Source: Caenorhabditis elegans
Lineage: Eukaryota > Nematoda > Chromadorea > Rhabditida > Rhabditidae
Assembly (NCBI RefSeq): GCF_000002985.6
Contig: NC_003281.10
Location: 3,782,001 to 3,846,000, forward strand
Reading direction: 5' to 3'
DNA length: 64,000 bases
Under the pieces are notes generated by a model. It saw only the letters and a program-made list of their open reading frames with translations, had not been told where the DNA came from and did not search any database. Made by a program: the position numbers and the translations under genes. Of this stretch, positions 47,772-59,491 are shown in pieces. The first letter of the stretch is position 1; each line of letters starts with the position of its first letter.

Positions 47772-49020
47772 TCAGATGTATTTATTCAAAGATTTATATG
47801 CCTTTCTTGAATAAATGATGGAATCGGTGTCTGAAAAGTGGAAGTTTTTAGAAAATAAACAAGGTTTTAAATTCCTTACCACAGTAAATCATCTTCCTTT
47901 TTTTTATTCTGGAATCCGTATCTGAAAAATAAAAGTAAGAAAAAAGATCTTATATCCCAGATGACTTACCGCAGTATATGATATATGCAATATATGGAAA
48001 TCCGATAAAAGATTATCGAGTCGGTATCTGAAAAATAATAATATTATAATAATACTAGTATCTTAGAATTATTATTAGATTCTATTAGGAACTAAATTAT
48101 TCTGTAGGGGCCTATTAAATTTAATTTTTAGTTGGAGTTGCTCGAGACCATAGGACTCTTTCTTAGGTTTTTCTATCGTATAACGTAGATAACAAGTTTT
48201 CAATTAAAAACTAGTAACTCACCGCAGTACACCATATTGTGGACGGGTGGTTCCGACCCGTCCAACGAGACCGTTTGTCCTCTATGGTCTCGCACCTTTT
48301 CCTGAATATGAAGAGAGGGATACTGAGAAAATATGTTTATCTAAGAGAGATGAATGAAAATAAATGAATCTCACCCTCTGGCATCCCCCCTCCTGTGGAA
48401 GTAGAGGCTCCTGCCTCTAACCAGTCAGAGAAAAAAAAATTTTAAAAAAATACAAGCGATGGTTGGGTTGGGGTCCAAAATTACAAAAGGAAGTAGGGAG
48501 TGGGTGTGCTAAACAATAAAAAAACCGGGGTGATTACTAAAAAATCAATAAAAATTAAACGAACTGATAATAATAAAATAAAAAAAAGATTATTTCTTAT
48601 TTAGTGGCGGTGGTGGTGTTGATGGAGCTGATGATGGGTGAGGTGTTGGTGCTGATGGCATGGCTCTCGTTGTTGGGACGTTTTTCTTGTCATCGTCCAT
48701 CAGTCTGTTGATTCCGGCAACAAGTTTGCTGGTGTCTTCCTCGTCATCTTTTTCTTTTTTCCTCATATCCGCGATTCTTTGGATCTTTTCAGCCCGTTTT
48801 ACAACCTCATCTAGGGTTTTTGGGATTTCGTCAAGACCGAGGAGCTTGGTCTTTATATGGCTAGCCGTATTGTTGAGAAAGTGGCTTGCTAAGTGTTGAA
48901 TTCAATCAATAGACGATGCTGTCTGTATCTGAAAATCGCAGTTTTTACTTGAATTTTTTCCGAAACCCAGGGCCATCAAATATCTCACGAAAATAAAAAA
49001 AATCTCACCGCAGTAGATCA
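47772..49020 (-). mobile_element. Array of short intron-flanked fragments of a family-B DNA polymerase motif
   Basis: Four times on the minus strand a TACTGYG|GT(A/G)AG donor is followed by a TTTTCAG or TTTCAG acceptor and AYACMGAY: donors after 49009, 48223, 47970 and 47880; acceptors before 48928, 48027, 47921 and 47830. Splicing each pair recreates codons for YC-DTDS (YCDTDSIV, VYCDTDSIIF, YCDTDSRI, YCDTDSIIY). YxDTDS is the catalytic motif C of family-B DNA polymerases, as in Polinton/Maverick elements. The last two modules join in frame to a stop at 47772; the 58-base module (48027-47970) breaks frame. The copies look like multiplied pieces of one exon-intron-exon junction in a decayed element. 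Confidence 0.5.
48590..48904 (-). pseudogene. Gag-like ORF fragment
   Basis: The minus strand encodes LASHFLNNTASHIKTKLLG, LDEVVKRAEKIQRIADMR, an acidic stretch, then a Pro-rich end PSAPSTPPPPLNKK and stop. The pattern of a helical KLLG-EEVV-RAE segment resembles the C-terminal part of retroelement gag proteins. There is an in-frame stop a few codons upstream, so it is a fragment. The family assignment is inference. Confidence 0.4.
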
Positions 49021-50648
49021 CTGTTCATATCACTCAAAATTTTACCAAAAATGGCGAATTTACCCCAAGTGGAATTCAATCCCATTCCAAAATTCAAAAA
49101 TTTCCTTTTTCACGGTGACATTGCGACATAAAGTTGTCCGGTTGTGTTCGTCCTCCATACATTGCCGAGCATCTCAATATGTCATTAGTTTAGCTGATTT
49201 TTTTGTAAAAATTCAAATTTTTTTTTTTTTTAAATATACATAGTGTTGCGAAATACTTATTCTCTAAAAAAAAGGCTGCAACTCCAGAAGAAAAAAAATA
49301 TTTGAAAAATTTACTATAAAAAATACTGTGAATTCCCTCACCTTTTTGTACAAAATGTACAAAATACATTTCAAAATTGAGTAAAAATCAATAAAAACAG
49401 AAGAAGAAGAGGGGACACCCATTCCGTAGGGTATCTAGTAAGCAGAATGACTAGGCAGAGGAGGAACGAAGCGAGGTTAACATATGCACGGAAACGCAGC
49501 GTTTTTGAGTGACGTCATTATGGTAAACAGCACAATACATCGATCGGGTTTAGATGGATATTTAGAGAGTTGATTTTTTGGGAAAAAAATATTTGTGAAA
49601 AGGATGTTTCTTGCGCCAAATTGTCGTTTTTCAAAAGGTTTTCAGAAAACTGCGGTGTTGCTTTTTTCTGCTGGTTGATTTAAAATATCAATTTTCAAAC
49701 TGCGAATGCAAACTCTTCCTCTAAATTTTCCTAGAGTTATCATAAAAAGTAAACGATCTCCACGAAAGTATTACTGCTTATAAATATTCTTATAAATATT
49801 TTCAGCAAGTTAACTATTGACAAACGGCAAAATCGGCAAATTTACAAAAATTACACGCAAAGGGAATTTTAGAAAGTGGTGGCTTTGTTTAAACATCATC
49901 TTTCAAAAAAAAACGCTTGTTTTAAAAAATCTAGCTTGTAAGCCATGAAAAATCGAAATACTAACCTCAAATTTTAAATAAGACACGACTTGCTCCAGTG
50001 AAGAAATCTTACTTCTTTAAAATCTCAATCTGACATCCTGAAAAATTTAACATTTTCAATTGTAAACCAAACAAAAGTTTAGTTTTGTCTTACTTCGATT
50101 TAGATGGGATTTCATGTGTCCATTTGCCATTTTGTAAGTTTTCAAACCTGAAAATTTGTTTTTTATTACTTTATTGAAATTTTTTAAATGAAGTATTTTT
50201 ACCGTCACTTAAAATAAATCCATGTATACTAAAAAACAGTAAAAAAAAGAATATAGAATAAAGTGGACATCCATTCAGTAGGTTGTCTTTTGGTAACAAT
50301 GAGTCTAAAATGAGACTAGATGACGGCACAATAAGAGATGAAAAAAAAGATAAATGAAATGAATGAACGATGCTATCGAAATATGGAAAAAGTGGTACTC
50401 ATCAAGCAGGCATGAGGCAAACACCAACGCCTGAAGTTATCAACACAAATTTAATTTTTGATTTTCTCAACACAACGTCAATAACTATAATTGTTCGAAA
50501 TTTGCAAACTGTCGAATAAAAAATAACCGTTGGTTTTCCATTGGTTAAACTCTAGCCATTATCATTTAACAAACAAGCTTTATCAACTTTATCAATGGTC
50601 ATTCTGTTCAACTGAAGCCAGAAGCAGCAGTTTTTCTTAGGCAAATAA

Positions 50649-52522
50649 ATGGCTCTCCTGATTTTAAGCTCTTTAGTAATTTCTATTTTTACTTTCTTTA
50701 TCTACATTATTTTGGCAAGGAGAGAAAGATTCAAACTTCGTGAGAAAATCGGATTATCTGGTCCAGAGCCACATTGGTTTTTGGGAAATTTGAAGCAGAC
50801 TGCAGAGTTCGTGATATTAAAAATCAAGAAAACTTATCATTTGATAATACTAATTTCCAGACGCAAGGAAAAACTTGGATATGACGATGCAAATAGATGG
50901 TTTAACGAGCTTCACGAGCAGTATGGAGAGACTTTCGGGTTTGTGGTTACTGTAACTTAAAATTTAATAGTTCTAGGCTTCTAGAATTTACTATGGGTCG
51001 CAAATGAATATTGTTATATCAAATGAGAAAGATATTAAAGAAGTTTTTATCAAAAATTTCTCCAATTTTTCCGACCGATCTGTACCTTCAATTTACGAGG
51101 CTAATCGTGAGTTTTCCATTTTGATGTTTGATTTCTAGCATAAGTAGAGTTACAGAGCTAACTGCATCTTTGCTCATGAATTCTTACTCCTCTGGTTGGA
51201 AGCATACACGATCTGCAATTGCTCCAATATTTTCAACGGGAAAAATGAAGGCAATGCAGGAAACAATTAATTCGAAGGTGGATCTTTTCTTGGATATTTT
51301 GAGAGAAAAAGCAAGCTCCGGGCAGAAATGGGATATTTATGAGTTAGTTCAAAAATTTTTGAATGATTCGGATATTTATTATTTCAGCGATTTCCAAGGT
51401 CTAACCCTAGATGTGATTGGGAAATGTGCATTTGCAATTGATAGTAATTGCCAGAGAGATCGAAATGATGTATTCTATGTGAACGCAAAGAAGTACATTT
51501 CGAACATTGACATCCGACACAGTAAAATCATTGCAGCATCCGGTAACTGTAAAAATAACCATAAATAATTTCACATATTTTCATAGTTCTTCTCCCGGAA
51601 CTTTCCACTTTTTGGAAAGCACTTTACAAATACACACCACTGGCAGATGCAGAAATTCCACTTGTCGAAGGACTGTCAAATGTGTAGGTTTCCGACAGGA
51701 CAAGGCTAAGTTCTGCTCTGAGTGATCCATTTTGTTTTTACAATTAGAACACCTCCCTTGCAGTTACGAAAGGCGCCGTGGTGGAGAAGGATCCGACAGT
51801 GTAGATCTATTAAAACTACTGTTAAATCGAGAAGATGACAAATCAAAACCAATGACAAAACAAGAAGTAATTGAAAATTGTTTTGCATTTCTATTGGCTG
51901 GTTATGAAACAACAAGTACTGCAATGACATATTGTTCATATCTCTTATCAAAATATCCAAATGTTCAACAGAAATTATATGAAGAAATTATGGAAGCAAA
52001 AGAGAATGGGGGATTGACTTATGATTCAATACATAATATGAAATATTTGGATTGTGTTTATAAAGAAACTTTGAGATTCTATCCACCAGTCATTCAGTGA
52101 GTTATTTGAGTTTTTGAAAGTAATTTTTATCTCAGCATTTCAGTTTCATCCGGCGTCTTTGTCGAGAGGATATTACGATTCGTGGCCAATTCTATCCGAA
52201 GGGAGCAATTGTAGTTTGCCTGCCACACACTGTCCACCGTAACCCAGAAAATTGGGATTCCCCCGAAGAATTCCATCCGGAAAGATTTGAGAATTGGGAA
52301 GAAAAGAGTAGCTCATTGAAATGGATTCCATTTGGTGTTGGACCAAGATATTGTGTTGGAATGAGATTTGCTGAAATGGAATTTAAAACCACAATTGTCA
52401 AGTTACTGGATACTTTTGAACTGAAACAATTCGAAGGAGAAGCTGATTTGATTCCAGATTGTAATGGAGTTATTATGAGACCAAATGATCCTGTTAGATT
52501 GCATTTGAAACCGAGAAACTGA
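50649..52522 (+). CDS. cyp-25A1: Cytochrome P450, CYP25 family (first copy)
   Basis: Microsomal haem monooxygenase; substrate unknown. Eight exons: 50649-50806, 50861-50938, 50985-51106, 51156-51342, 51388-51542, 51587-51683, 51764-52096 and 52144-52522; 502 aa. An N-terminal membrane anchor starts MALLILSSLVISIFTFFIYI, then the hinge GLSGPEPHW. The I-helix has LLAGYETTST, the K-helix ExxR is KETLRFYPP, and the haem loop is FGVGPRYCVG with the axial Cys. All key residues are present, so the gene looks functional. Intron 51343-51387 is 45 bases and has no in-frame stop. The gene lies in an array of three copies. The number 25A1 follows expected order on cosmid C36A4 and is less certain than the family. 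Confidence 0.85.
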
Positions 52523-53220
52523 TTATAATAATTATCCAACATTCATTTGAATTCCGCCATTAAGTATGTATAAAATATCTTGTTTTCTAAGTGTTTTATT
52601 ATGATATTCGGTCGTTTTGGATCATTATAATTGTATTTAGACAAAATCCGCATTGGCGCTACTCCTCCTTTAAGAACGCGGTTCAGAAACTTGCCAAATT
52701 ACCACAGTTTCCCGAATAAAAACGCACATTCATCAAAATTGAAAGAAAACACCTACAGTACCCAAAACTGAAAATATTTTAGTTGTGTCGAGACCAAGTA
52801 CCCCTTTTTTTGCATCAAACTCTGGAGTCAGGTGATTTAGCCTCAACTCTATGAAAGAAGTTTTTCAACCACCGTTTTTTGTCACTCATTTCCCCCTCAG
52901 ACAGCCTTTGCAAATCGTTCCCCACAACATCATACCAAATCACAAAATTTGCTGATCACAAACTATTCCCAAATATTTGAACAAGAAGAGAATCAGCCGA
53001 TAAATAGTGAAAAGAGGGCCTGGTTAGACTCTAGCCATCAGTTTTTATCAGTTTTATGAGTGACGAAGCCCTTAAAATGACCGAAAACATTGATGATTCG
53101 ATTGCAATTTTGTAAATGTTATCTTTGATAAAATAACTCTCGATTTCGACAATATTTCCCAGTTTCGCATAACTATTTTCTCTCTGTCAACACTTTATTC
53201 AATCAGAAAAATTGTTTCAG

Positions 53221-55150
53221 ATGGCTCTTCTGATTCTCACCTCAATTTTAATACTTTTGGTATCTTTTATCATTTATATTCTTTTTGCAAGAAGGGAACA
53301 ATTCAAACTTCGTGAGAAAATTGGATTAACTGGACCAGAACCTCATTGGTTTATGGGAAATTTGAAGCAGATCGTTGAGTGAGTAAAATATAATTTTATT
53401 TTGTTTATTTTGTGGAAATTTTTTCAGCCGGAAAGAAAAACTAGGATATGATGATTCAAATAAATGGTTCAACGAGCTTCATAAGCAATATGGGGAGACT
53501 TTTGGGTTAGTATACCTGCGCATTTTCAAATTAAAAAAAATTATTTCAGAATCTATTTTGGCGCGCAGATGAATATTGTTCTATCAAACGAAGAAGATAT
53601 TAAAGAAGTTTTTATTAAGAATTTCTCAAACTTTTCCGATCGAATTGTGCCACCAATTTTCGATTCTAACCGTAATTTTCTTTTTTCTTTTTTTTTAACT
53701 GTACATATCAATATATTTCTTACAGAACTAAACCAGTCTCTGCTCCAAAACACGTATGCGACTGGCTGGAAACATACTCGATCAGCAATTGCTCCGATTT
53801 TCTCAACGGGAAAAATGAAGGCAATGCAGGAAACAATTCATTCGAAAGTGGATCTTTTCTTGGATATTTTGAGAGAAAAAGCCAGCTCCGGACAGAAATG
53901 GGATATTTATGAGTTAGTTCAAAAACTGAATTTATAGGCCTCACCTTCAGCAAACTTTTGTTTCAGAGACTTCCAAGGTCTAACTCTAGATGTGATTGGA
54001 AAGTGTGCATTTGCAATTGACAGTAACTGCCAGAGAGATCGAAATGATGTATTCTATGTGAACGCTAGAAAATTTATTGCAAATATTGATATTCGACACA
54101 GTAAAGTCATTGCAGCCTCATGTAAGTATACTTTATCCAGGAAACATTATAGAAAGGGTTTTTCAGTTATTCTTCCGGAACTTGCACCTTTGTGGAGAGC
54201 ACTCTACAAGTATACACCGTTGGCAGATGCAGAAATTCCACTTGTTGAGGGATTGTCTAATGTGTAAGTCTTTTTTTTATATTAGAAATTATTTCCTATG
54301 GCTTAGTTTCAGACATTTTGTTCAGCACTCCGTTTTTATTGGAAAACTTCTGTTCTTTCTCCCTTATACTAACAAAGATTTTCAGTTACGAAAGACGCCG
54401 CGGAGGAGAAGGATCTGACAGTGTGGACCTGTTAAAACTACTGCTAAATCGAGAAGATGACAAATCAAAACCAATGACAAAACAAGAAGTAATTGAAAAT
54501 TGTTTTGCATTTCTATTGGCTGGTTATGAAACAACAAGTACTGCAATGACATATTGTTCATATCTCTTATCAAAATATCCAAATGTTCAACAGAAATTAT
54601 ATGAAGAAATTATGGAAGCAAAAGAGAATGGGGGATTGACTTATGATTCAATACATAATATGAAATATTTGGATTATGTTTATAAAGAAACTCTGAGATG
54701 TTATCCACCGGTTATTCAGTAAGTTTCAATTGCTAAATAACTGAAATTTTTAAAGAATCTTTAAATTTAAGTTTCATCAATAGACGCTGCCTCGCAGACA
54801 TTACGATTCGCGGACAATTTTATCCAAAAGGATCAGTAGTCACATGCTTACCTCACACAGTTCATCTCAACCCAGAAAATTGGGATTCCCCCGAAGAATT
54901 CCATCCGGAAAGATTTGAGAATTGGGAAGAAAAGAGTAGCTCATTGAAATGGATTCCATTTGGTGTTGGACCAAGATATTGTGTTGGAATGAGATTTGCT
55001 GAAATGGAATTTAAAACCACAATTGTCAAGTTACTGGATACTTTTGAACTGAAACAATTCAAAGGAGAAGCTGATTTGATTCCAGATTGTAATGGAGTAA
55101 TTATGAGACCAAAGGATCCTGTCAGATTGCTTTTGAAACCGAGAAACTGA
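53221..55150 (+). CDS. cyp-25A2: Cytochrome P450, CYP25 family (second copy)
   Basis: Same eight-exon plan as its neighbour: 53221-53378, 53428-53505, 53550-53671, 53726-53912, 53967-54121, 54167-54263, 54386-54718 and 54772-55150; 502 aa. Membrane anchor MALLILTSILILLVSFIIYI, I-helix AGYETTST, ExxR KETLRCYPP and haem loop FGVGPRYCVG are intact. The I-helix exon and the last exon are almost base-for-base the same as in the other two copies, while N-terminal exons differ more. The acceptor of the last exon is an unusual TTTAAG (54771) in place of TTTCAG. The start follows directly on a TTGTTTCAG acceptor. The specific 25A number is inferred from gene order. Confidence 0.85.
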
Positions 55151-55598
55151 TTATAATAATTATGCAATATTTTGTTTCAATTTCCCAATGTATAAAATAT
55201 CATATTTTCTCGGTGAATCTCGTGCAGTCAACTTATTTGAAAAGAAAGATTTTGGAATATTACAGATTTCAGTAGTATTTTGTAGCACTTCAAATTGGTT
55301 TCAATATTTTGGTACCAAACTATGATACTTCATCAGGCAAATTCAATCAAGGTCCGAGTCAGTCACAGCTAGGCGTACATCTATAAAAACTCAACTGACG
55401 AGATCAAAATCGTAACTTCGTCAAAATGTCAACGACCACTTTGGATGGCTATCGCCTCGGTTCCAGTGATTTTGGTAACTAAGCCCCCAATTGAGAACAT
55501 GTAGAAACTGGAGCTCATACAAATTTTGAAACCGCAATGTATTTTGATAATTTATTTACACTTCTTGGTATATATGTACAAAGGAAAATATATGATGA
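55151..55598. other. Tail-to-tail spacer between two P450 genes
   Basis: About 450 bases separate the stop codons of the second and third copies. No gene is seen. The flanking last exons are inverted near-identical copies, so the region is the loop of a large imperfect palindrome. Confidence 0.7.
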
Positions 55599-57477
55599 TT
55601 AGTTTCTCGGTTTCAAATGCAATCTGACAGGATCCTTTGGTCTCATAATTACTCCATTACAATCTGGAATCAAATCAGCTTCTCCTTCGAATTGTTTCAG
55701 TTCAAAAGTATCCAGTAACTTGGCAATTGTGGTTTTAAATTCCATTTCAGCAAATCTCATTCCAACACAATATCTTGGTCCAACACCAAATGGAATCCAC
55801 TTCAATGAGCTACTCTTTTCTTCCCAATTCTCAAATCTTTCCGGATGGAATTCTTCGGGGGAATCCCAATTTTCTGGATTACGGTGGACAGTGTGTGGTA
55901 GACAAACTACAATTGCTCCCTTCGGATAGAATTGACCACGAATCGTAATGTCTTTGAGACAACGGCGGTTGGAGAAGCTGAAATTTAGAAAATTAGGCAA
56001 TTATTCCTGATTTCTGAATAAAAAACTTACTGAATAACCGGTGGATAACATCTCAGAGTTTCTTTATAAACATAATCCAAATATTTCATATTATGTATTG
56101 AATCATAAGTCAATCCCCCATTCTCTTTTGCTTCCATAATTTCTTCATATAATTTCTGTTGAACATTTGGATATTTTGATAAGAGATATGAACAATATGT
56201 CATTGCAGTACTTGTTGTTTCATAACCAGCCAATAGAAATGCAAAACAATTTTCAATTACTTCTTGTTTTGTCATTGGTTTTGATTTGTCATCTTCTCGA
56301 TTTAACAGTAGTTTTAATAGATCTACACTGTCGGATCCTTCTCCTCCGCGGCGTCTTTCGTAACTGAAAGTTAAAAATGTTACAGGAGAATGAGCTAATT
56401 GATATGACTGTAATAATTGTCTATAACTTTCAAAACTTACACATCTGCAAGTCCCTCAACTAATGGAATCTCAGCCTTTGCCAAATCTGTGAACCTGTAT
56501 AGTACCTTCCATAGTTTTGATAGTTCCGGGAAAAGGACTGAAAATAAACATTTCCCGCTTGTCCAGGTTTCCATCACAACTTACAAGAAGTGCTGATAAT
56601 TTTACTATGTCGAATATCTATGTTCGTAATAAATTTTCTTGCGTTCACATAGAATACATCATTTCTATCTCTCTGGCAATTACTGTCAATTGCAAATGCA
56701 CATTTTCCAATCACATCTAGGGTTAGACCTTGGAAATCGCTGAAATAATAAATATCCGAATCATGCAAAAGTTTTTGAACTAACTCATAAATATCCCATT
56801 TCTGTCCGGAGCTTGCTTTTTCCTTCAAAATCTCCAGGAACAGGTCAACTTTCGAATGAATTGTCTCATGCATTGCCTTCATTTTTCCCGTTGAAAAAAT
56901 CGGAGCAATTGCAGATCGAGTATGCTTCCATCCAGATTCGTATGTGTTTTGGAGCAACGATTCTTTGAGTTCTAAATAAGAAAATAGTAGGTTCCAACTG
57001 AAAGTGAGTGGTGCTCACTATTATCTTCAATAATTGGTGGTGGAGTTCTGTCCGAAAAATTCGAGAAATTTTTGATAAAAACTTCTTTAATATCTTCCTC
57101 ATTGGTAATGTTTATGTTGAGCTGGGTGCCAAAGTAGATTCTGAAATTATAATTCAAAATTTAAGTTTTCACAATTAAAAAAAATCTTACCCAAAAGTTT
57201 CGCCAAATTGTTTGTGAAGCTTGTTGTACCAATCATAAGAATCATCGTAACCTAGCTTTGCTTTTCGCCTGAAAATAAAAATTAAGTTTTCATATTTAAT
57301 GTTTTGAACTTCAACTAACTCAATAATTTGTTTTAAATTTCCCATAAGCCAATGAGGCTCTGGTCCAGATAATCCAATTTTTCCTCGAAGTCTGAATCGT
57401 TCCTTTCTTGCCAGAATAACATAGATGATAAATGATACAAGGGATACCAAAATTGAAGTTAGAATCAGGAAGGCCAT
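55599..57477 (-). CDS. cyp-25A3: Cytochrome P450, CYP25 family (third copy, inverted)
   Basis: Exons on the minus strand: 57477-57320, 57268-57191, 57140-57019, 56971-56785, 56739-56585, 56537-56441, 56363-56031 and 55977-55599; 502 aa, all phases as in the other copies. Anchor MAFLILTSILVSLVSFIIYV, I-helix AGYETTST, KETLRCYPP and FGVGPRYCVG are intact. The intron 56784-56740 is again 45 bases and open in frame. The middle exons are the most diverged of the three (for example LFPELSKLWKVLYRFTDLAK). It is inverted relative to the first two genes, giving a +,+,- array. The specific 25A number is inferred from order. Confidence 0.85.
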
Positions 57478-58239
57478 CTGGAATTGTTCAAGTTTAAAAT
57501 GTGGAAGAAAAAAGTATCTTCATTGCTCACTTTAGCAGCCTATATCTCGGTTGCCATCGGTTTTATCAAAAAATTATCAACTGCCAAAATAATTTTAATT
57601 TCTTTGTCTATATTTTTGAAGTGTATCATTTTTTGATATCCTTAAAATGAACTGAGAAATAAGTTGTCAAAATGAAGTAAAGAACATATTGTTTCCAACT
57701 AATCGATCAATTAGTGAAAAGGAAACAACGGTGGAAAAATAAAAAGATAGACTCCGACCACTGTGATGTCTCTGTTTATATACCAGCAATTGGGTAGAGT
57801 ATAGCGTGAACTTTTTGTATCCTATACACATCAACTAATCATGTTTATAGTAGACGTGCGCAAATATCATAACAAACCACAAATGGTCACAAATGAAGAA
57901 CGATTGCACCAAGTCACGGTTATTTTGAAAACTTAGAATTTCGGCTAAAAATACGGTCTCGGGGCGATCGAAACTATGTAGCTACCGTACGCTTATTTTT
58001 TCGTAATTTTCCCCTCTATTTGTAAATGCACGTTCGCTGAATCTTTTCGAGTTTAAAAAGCAAAACCTTTTTATTTTATGGGAATTATGAAAAAAAAAGT
58101 TTGACGTACATGAAAGTGTATGTAAAATAATTTCGTAATAGTTACGGGTACTGTAACTGCAAAGTTTTGCCCGTTCCGAGACCCGTTAGCATATTTGTGT
58201 CTAAATCGCAATACTTCGCAACGAGCTTTAGCCAAACTT

Positions 58240-58530
58240 CCGGTACTCGGTCTCGACACGACAAATTTTTGTTAAATGCGAAAATATGTGCGCCTTTAAA
58301 GAGTACTGTAATTTCAAGTTTTCGTTTCTGGGCAATTTTCATCGATTTTGCAAGGTTGTTTAAAGGGTTATTGGAATGTTTTAATTTAAATAAATATACT
58401 TTTATCGGAAAAGTATTAAAAGACGATGAACATCCAGCAAAAACAAAAGTTTGATAGTACAGTACTCCTTAAAGGCGCACATCTTTTAGCATTTAACAAA
58501 TGATTGTCGCGTCGAAACCGGGTACCGTAT
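58240..58530. mobile_element. TIR element (MITE-like) upstream of the third P450
   Basis: The left arm (CGGTCTCGACACGACAAAT and on to GTACTGTA at 58312) is repeated in inverse at about 58457-58528. The core GTGCGCCTTTAARGAGTACTG is nearly identical in both arms. No coding capacity. Related degenerate sequence lies at 5.27 kb, and a shorter fragment at 13592-13640. Confidence 0.7.
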
Positions 58531-58769
58531 TTTTAGCTGCAAAAATTTAAAAACGCTCAGAATCTCGTTCAAATGTTCTTTCAAACAATGTAACAATGTG
58601 ACCAATACTTTTTTGTTTATATAAAACAGTCTGTGTCTCTAATCTCTAGTTTAACACTGTCCTCCGTACCCCACAATTATTCATTCATACTTTTCATCGA
58701 GCTTTTGTGTACAGGCTCTCTCACTTTGATTTTATTAATTATTTATATTTAATTACTACTGAATAGTTT

Positions 58770-59149
58770 TTGAATATTCTTCTTCTATTCGAATCAGGAA
58801 ACTTTTGGAAACCGGTGCTAAGTCCCTTTGATGCTCCCGAGTGGACTTTGAAGGAGAAATTCGAGATATTAGAGCGTGAGCTTAAATGGGAACAAAGGCG
58901 AAGAACGACAGAGAAGCCATCATCCAAAGTGGTTTCGGTGGATCTACAGAGTCTGGAGAATGTTCGGATAGCAGCTTCTACTGCGACATCTTCGACAGCC
59001 ACGGTGGCTCAGATGCACAAGAAGAGGAAGATTGCCTTCGAATTGGATCCGGTGCTAACAAGTCCCGCGTGGCAGGCCTATTAGGTAAGTTTTTTTTTTT
59101 TAATTTTTGTTATTTGCTTGTTTAAATTATTGCTCTTTTCAGGAAATTA
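58770..59149 (+). CDS. Small gene of unknown function; two overlapping frames look coding
   Basis: Frame A from 58770 to 59084 reads 104 aa with PVLSPFDAPEWTLKEKFEIL and HKKRKIAFELDPVLTSP, charged and probably nuclear or cytosolic, no signal peptide. Frame B from 58886 (MGTKAKNDREAIIQSGFGG) is also open, acidic and Cys/Ser-rich, and would splice (G at 59084, donor GTAAGT; acceptor before 59143) to end LLGN. A CAG that could be an acceptor sits at 58795-58797, just before GAAACTTTTGG, so an upstream exon is possible. Frame A has the more natural composition. I do not recognise a family. Confidence 0.45.
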
Positions 59150-59491
59150 ATGACTAAATACATCCTCCCAACAGAAGGCACATTTCCAAGGATAACTTTT
59201 TTTTTTAATAAATTGTCATTTTTAAATTTATAAAATTGTACCAACTCATTCTAACATTTTTAGTATTTACAAAATCTGTATTCGAACTCGTTTCAGTTTA
59301 CGAAAATTTAAGAAATTTAAAACAAATGGATGTCAAGCAATAATATCGGCCTAATAACTACGGTTTTTGGGGAAAATACCGAAGGAAATTTGAAAGCATC
59401 ACGGGGATTTTAACATAAATAAAACACAGTTGGCTGGGAAATGATAGGGGAATGAGTAGGGCAATCAGTATAAATATGAAACAAAAGAAGA

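Larger units (their letters stand above)
47206..50648. other. Intergenic region with mobile-element relic
   Basis: Between the CNNM gene and the first P450 there is no intact gene. About 47.6-49.06 kb holds the gag-like ORF and polymerase-motif modules described separately; 49.06-50.6 kb is AT-rich with nothing I can support except the P450 promoter just before 50649. Confidence 0.6.

Noticed and set aside
48660..48899. Plus-strand 79-aa Ser/Phe-rich ORF
   Set aside because: It is the antisense of the gag-like minus-strand ORF.
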